Source: Gorsachius magnificus | Lineage: Eukaryota > Chordata > Aves > Pelecaniformes > Ardeidae | Length of the DNA stretch: 64,000 nt | Reading direction: 5' to 3' | Assembly: GCA_034008185.1 (NCBI GenBank) | Contig: CM067081.1 | Coordinates: forward strand, 82,976,765-83,040,764 | Shown: piece after piece, positions 63,001-64,000 of the stretch | Layout of the letters: each line of letters opens with the position of its first letter | Numbering within the stretch: the stretch's first letter is position 1 | Notes under the pieces: generated by a model | Told to the model about the DNA's origin: nothing | Seen by the model: the letters and a program-made list of their open reading frames with translations, nothing else | Database searches by the model: none | Position numbers and translations under genes: made by a program

Positions 63001-64000
63001 GAGTCTCCAGCCCTAGTACTTGAAATCTTACTGCAACTAGGAGCAAGATCTGGAGGCGTGCTGGGTCTCCGGCATCTTAACTGTGCGCTGTTGACTGTCG
63101 CAGGTGGGTAGGTCTCAGTCCCTCTTGTTTGACAAGGAATCTCTGGGCCTGACAAGCTATTCAAAGTCTTATCAAAGTGGATGGAAATTTCTGAGTGAGC
63201 ATAGTGGTATTTTCTGATGGAAAGCATTTGCAATTGAAAAAAAAGAAAACCTGACAAACTCCAGGTATGATACATGTATGTATTGCATTATGTGAAAATT
63301 ATGCATGGTGGTTTTTATTTTAAAAAGAACAGATCAAAAGTGCGTAGCATATCCCATGAAAACTTCACTTCCAATGAATTCAACTGGAATTTTCCAATGA
63401 ATTTAATTGAAAGCAACACTGAACCACCAGTGCTTCTTTTTATTTGTCCTGCCACTTGTACATTGCTTATTTTTTACAATCAAAGCTACTTATTCCTGCT
63501 GTAGAAAGAGAGGAATGGAGAGCTTCACTGAGGCTGAGCTTTGTATTAGCAGCTCAAATAACTTCAACTTTATGAACATGTTAATCATCTGTTATAATTC
63601 TCTTAGCTTGGTTGCTCTGGCTCTTTGCTCTGTTTGGGGTAACCAAGGTGAAGTGCTCATTTTAAAGCATCTCCATCAGTTACAGGTAATTTTTAAAAGG
63701 GGTTTAGGCTCTCAGGATTCCCCTCCTTTAAAAACATAAGACAAGCCAAAAAAAGAGTCTTGCAGATTGCCTCAGGGCAATCTCACAGGCCAGTCTTCCA
63801 AAGCACCCAAATGCTGCACTGATGGACTGGAAGTGCTGGGAACAAACCCTTGGTGTCCTGGCTCCTATCAGTCCACCTCAACAGGTCACCCCACCTTGTA
63901 ACCCGCCCAAGGCCAGTGCCTCCTTGGGTTTGTTTTGGACCAAGCCCTCAGACCACACAGGGAACTGAGATTGGTCACAAGATCATTTTTCATTTCTGGT
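60071..64000. other. Non-coding, largely AT-rich
   Basis: No gene recognised. The hairpin at 60400-60421 is listed separately. The interval 61540-61800 is low-GC, unique and rich in TTTAAT words, ending in two A9 runs near 61767 and 61784. A GC-richer patch at 60750-61130 carries only chance frames. Nothing identifiable is seen in the last 250 bases. Confidence 0.65.
60400..60421. repeat. Perfect 9-bp hairpin, AATAAATAG / CTATTTATT
   Basis: AATAAATAG (60400-60408), loop CAGA, then CTATTTATT (60413-60421). It lies inside an AT-rich candidate conserved region. The arms contain TTTATT-type sites that homeodomain proteins of the CDX and posterior HOX type can bind, but this is motif resemblance only. 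Confidence 0.85.

Noticed and set aside
1..64000. Endogenous retrovirus LTRs, CRISPR arrays, operons, tRNA genes
   Set aside because: No paired long terminal repeats, no regularly spaced repeats, no tRNA B-box structure, and the sequence is vertebrate nuclear DNA.

Overview
This window looks like non-coding nuclear DNA from a bird. The main evidence is a set of CR1 non-LTR retrotransposon fragments. Most carry the ATTCTATG-type 3' tail, and two also carry the reverse-transcriptase C-terminus that ends in a -RDMV stop. The window has long low-GC unique stretches, few simple repeats and interspersed repeats over only about 5 percent of its length, which suits a bird better than a mammal. A crocodilian or turtle is a less likely alternative. 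I cannot name the species, chromosome or neighbouring gene.

I found no host protein-coding gene, tRNA, rRNA, snRNA or known microRNA. Many reading frames of 60 to 250 codons are open, but none shows a recognisable domain, a family length or a plausible exon structure. The longest lie in GC-rich patches where several frames on both strands are open together, as expected by chance. The only recognisable coding sequence is the C-terminal part of the CR1 reverse-transcriptase protein: two copies with an uninterrupted frame (23.2-24.0 kb minus, 36.8-37.2 kb plus) and one ancient decayed copy (about 20.0-20.8 kb plus).

Layout: 1-12 kb is unique sequence with small homopolymer tracts, a tetranucleotide repeat at 6.69 kb and a strong G-quadruplex/i-motif tract at 9.3 kb. 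An old CR1 lies at 12.0-12.35 kb. From 13.8 to 18 kb the sequence is GC-richer, with chance frames and one AT-rich island at 17.23 kb. CR1 fragments follow at 18.05, 20.0-20.8 and 23.1-24.0 kb. From 24 to 36.7 kb is unique sequence with pyrimidine-rich tracts. CR1 appears again at 36.8-37.3 kb, as a stacked set of tails at 45.7-45.9 kb, and at 49.3 kb. The last 15 kb is repeat-poor. It contains two AT-rich stretches (51.7-52.35 and 59.8-60.65 kb) whose repeated homeodomain-like motifs make them the best candidates for conserved regulatory elements.

I see no novel gene system. The most useful leads are the candidate enhancers, the G-quadruplex tracts, the stacked CR1 tails and the decayed CR1 palm motif. 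Deciding whether the window is intronic or intergenic needs alignment to an annotated bird genome.
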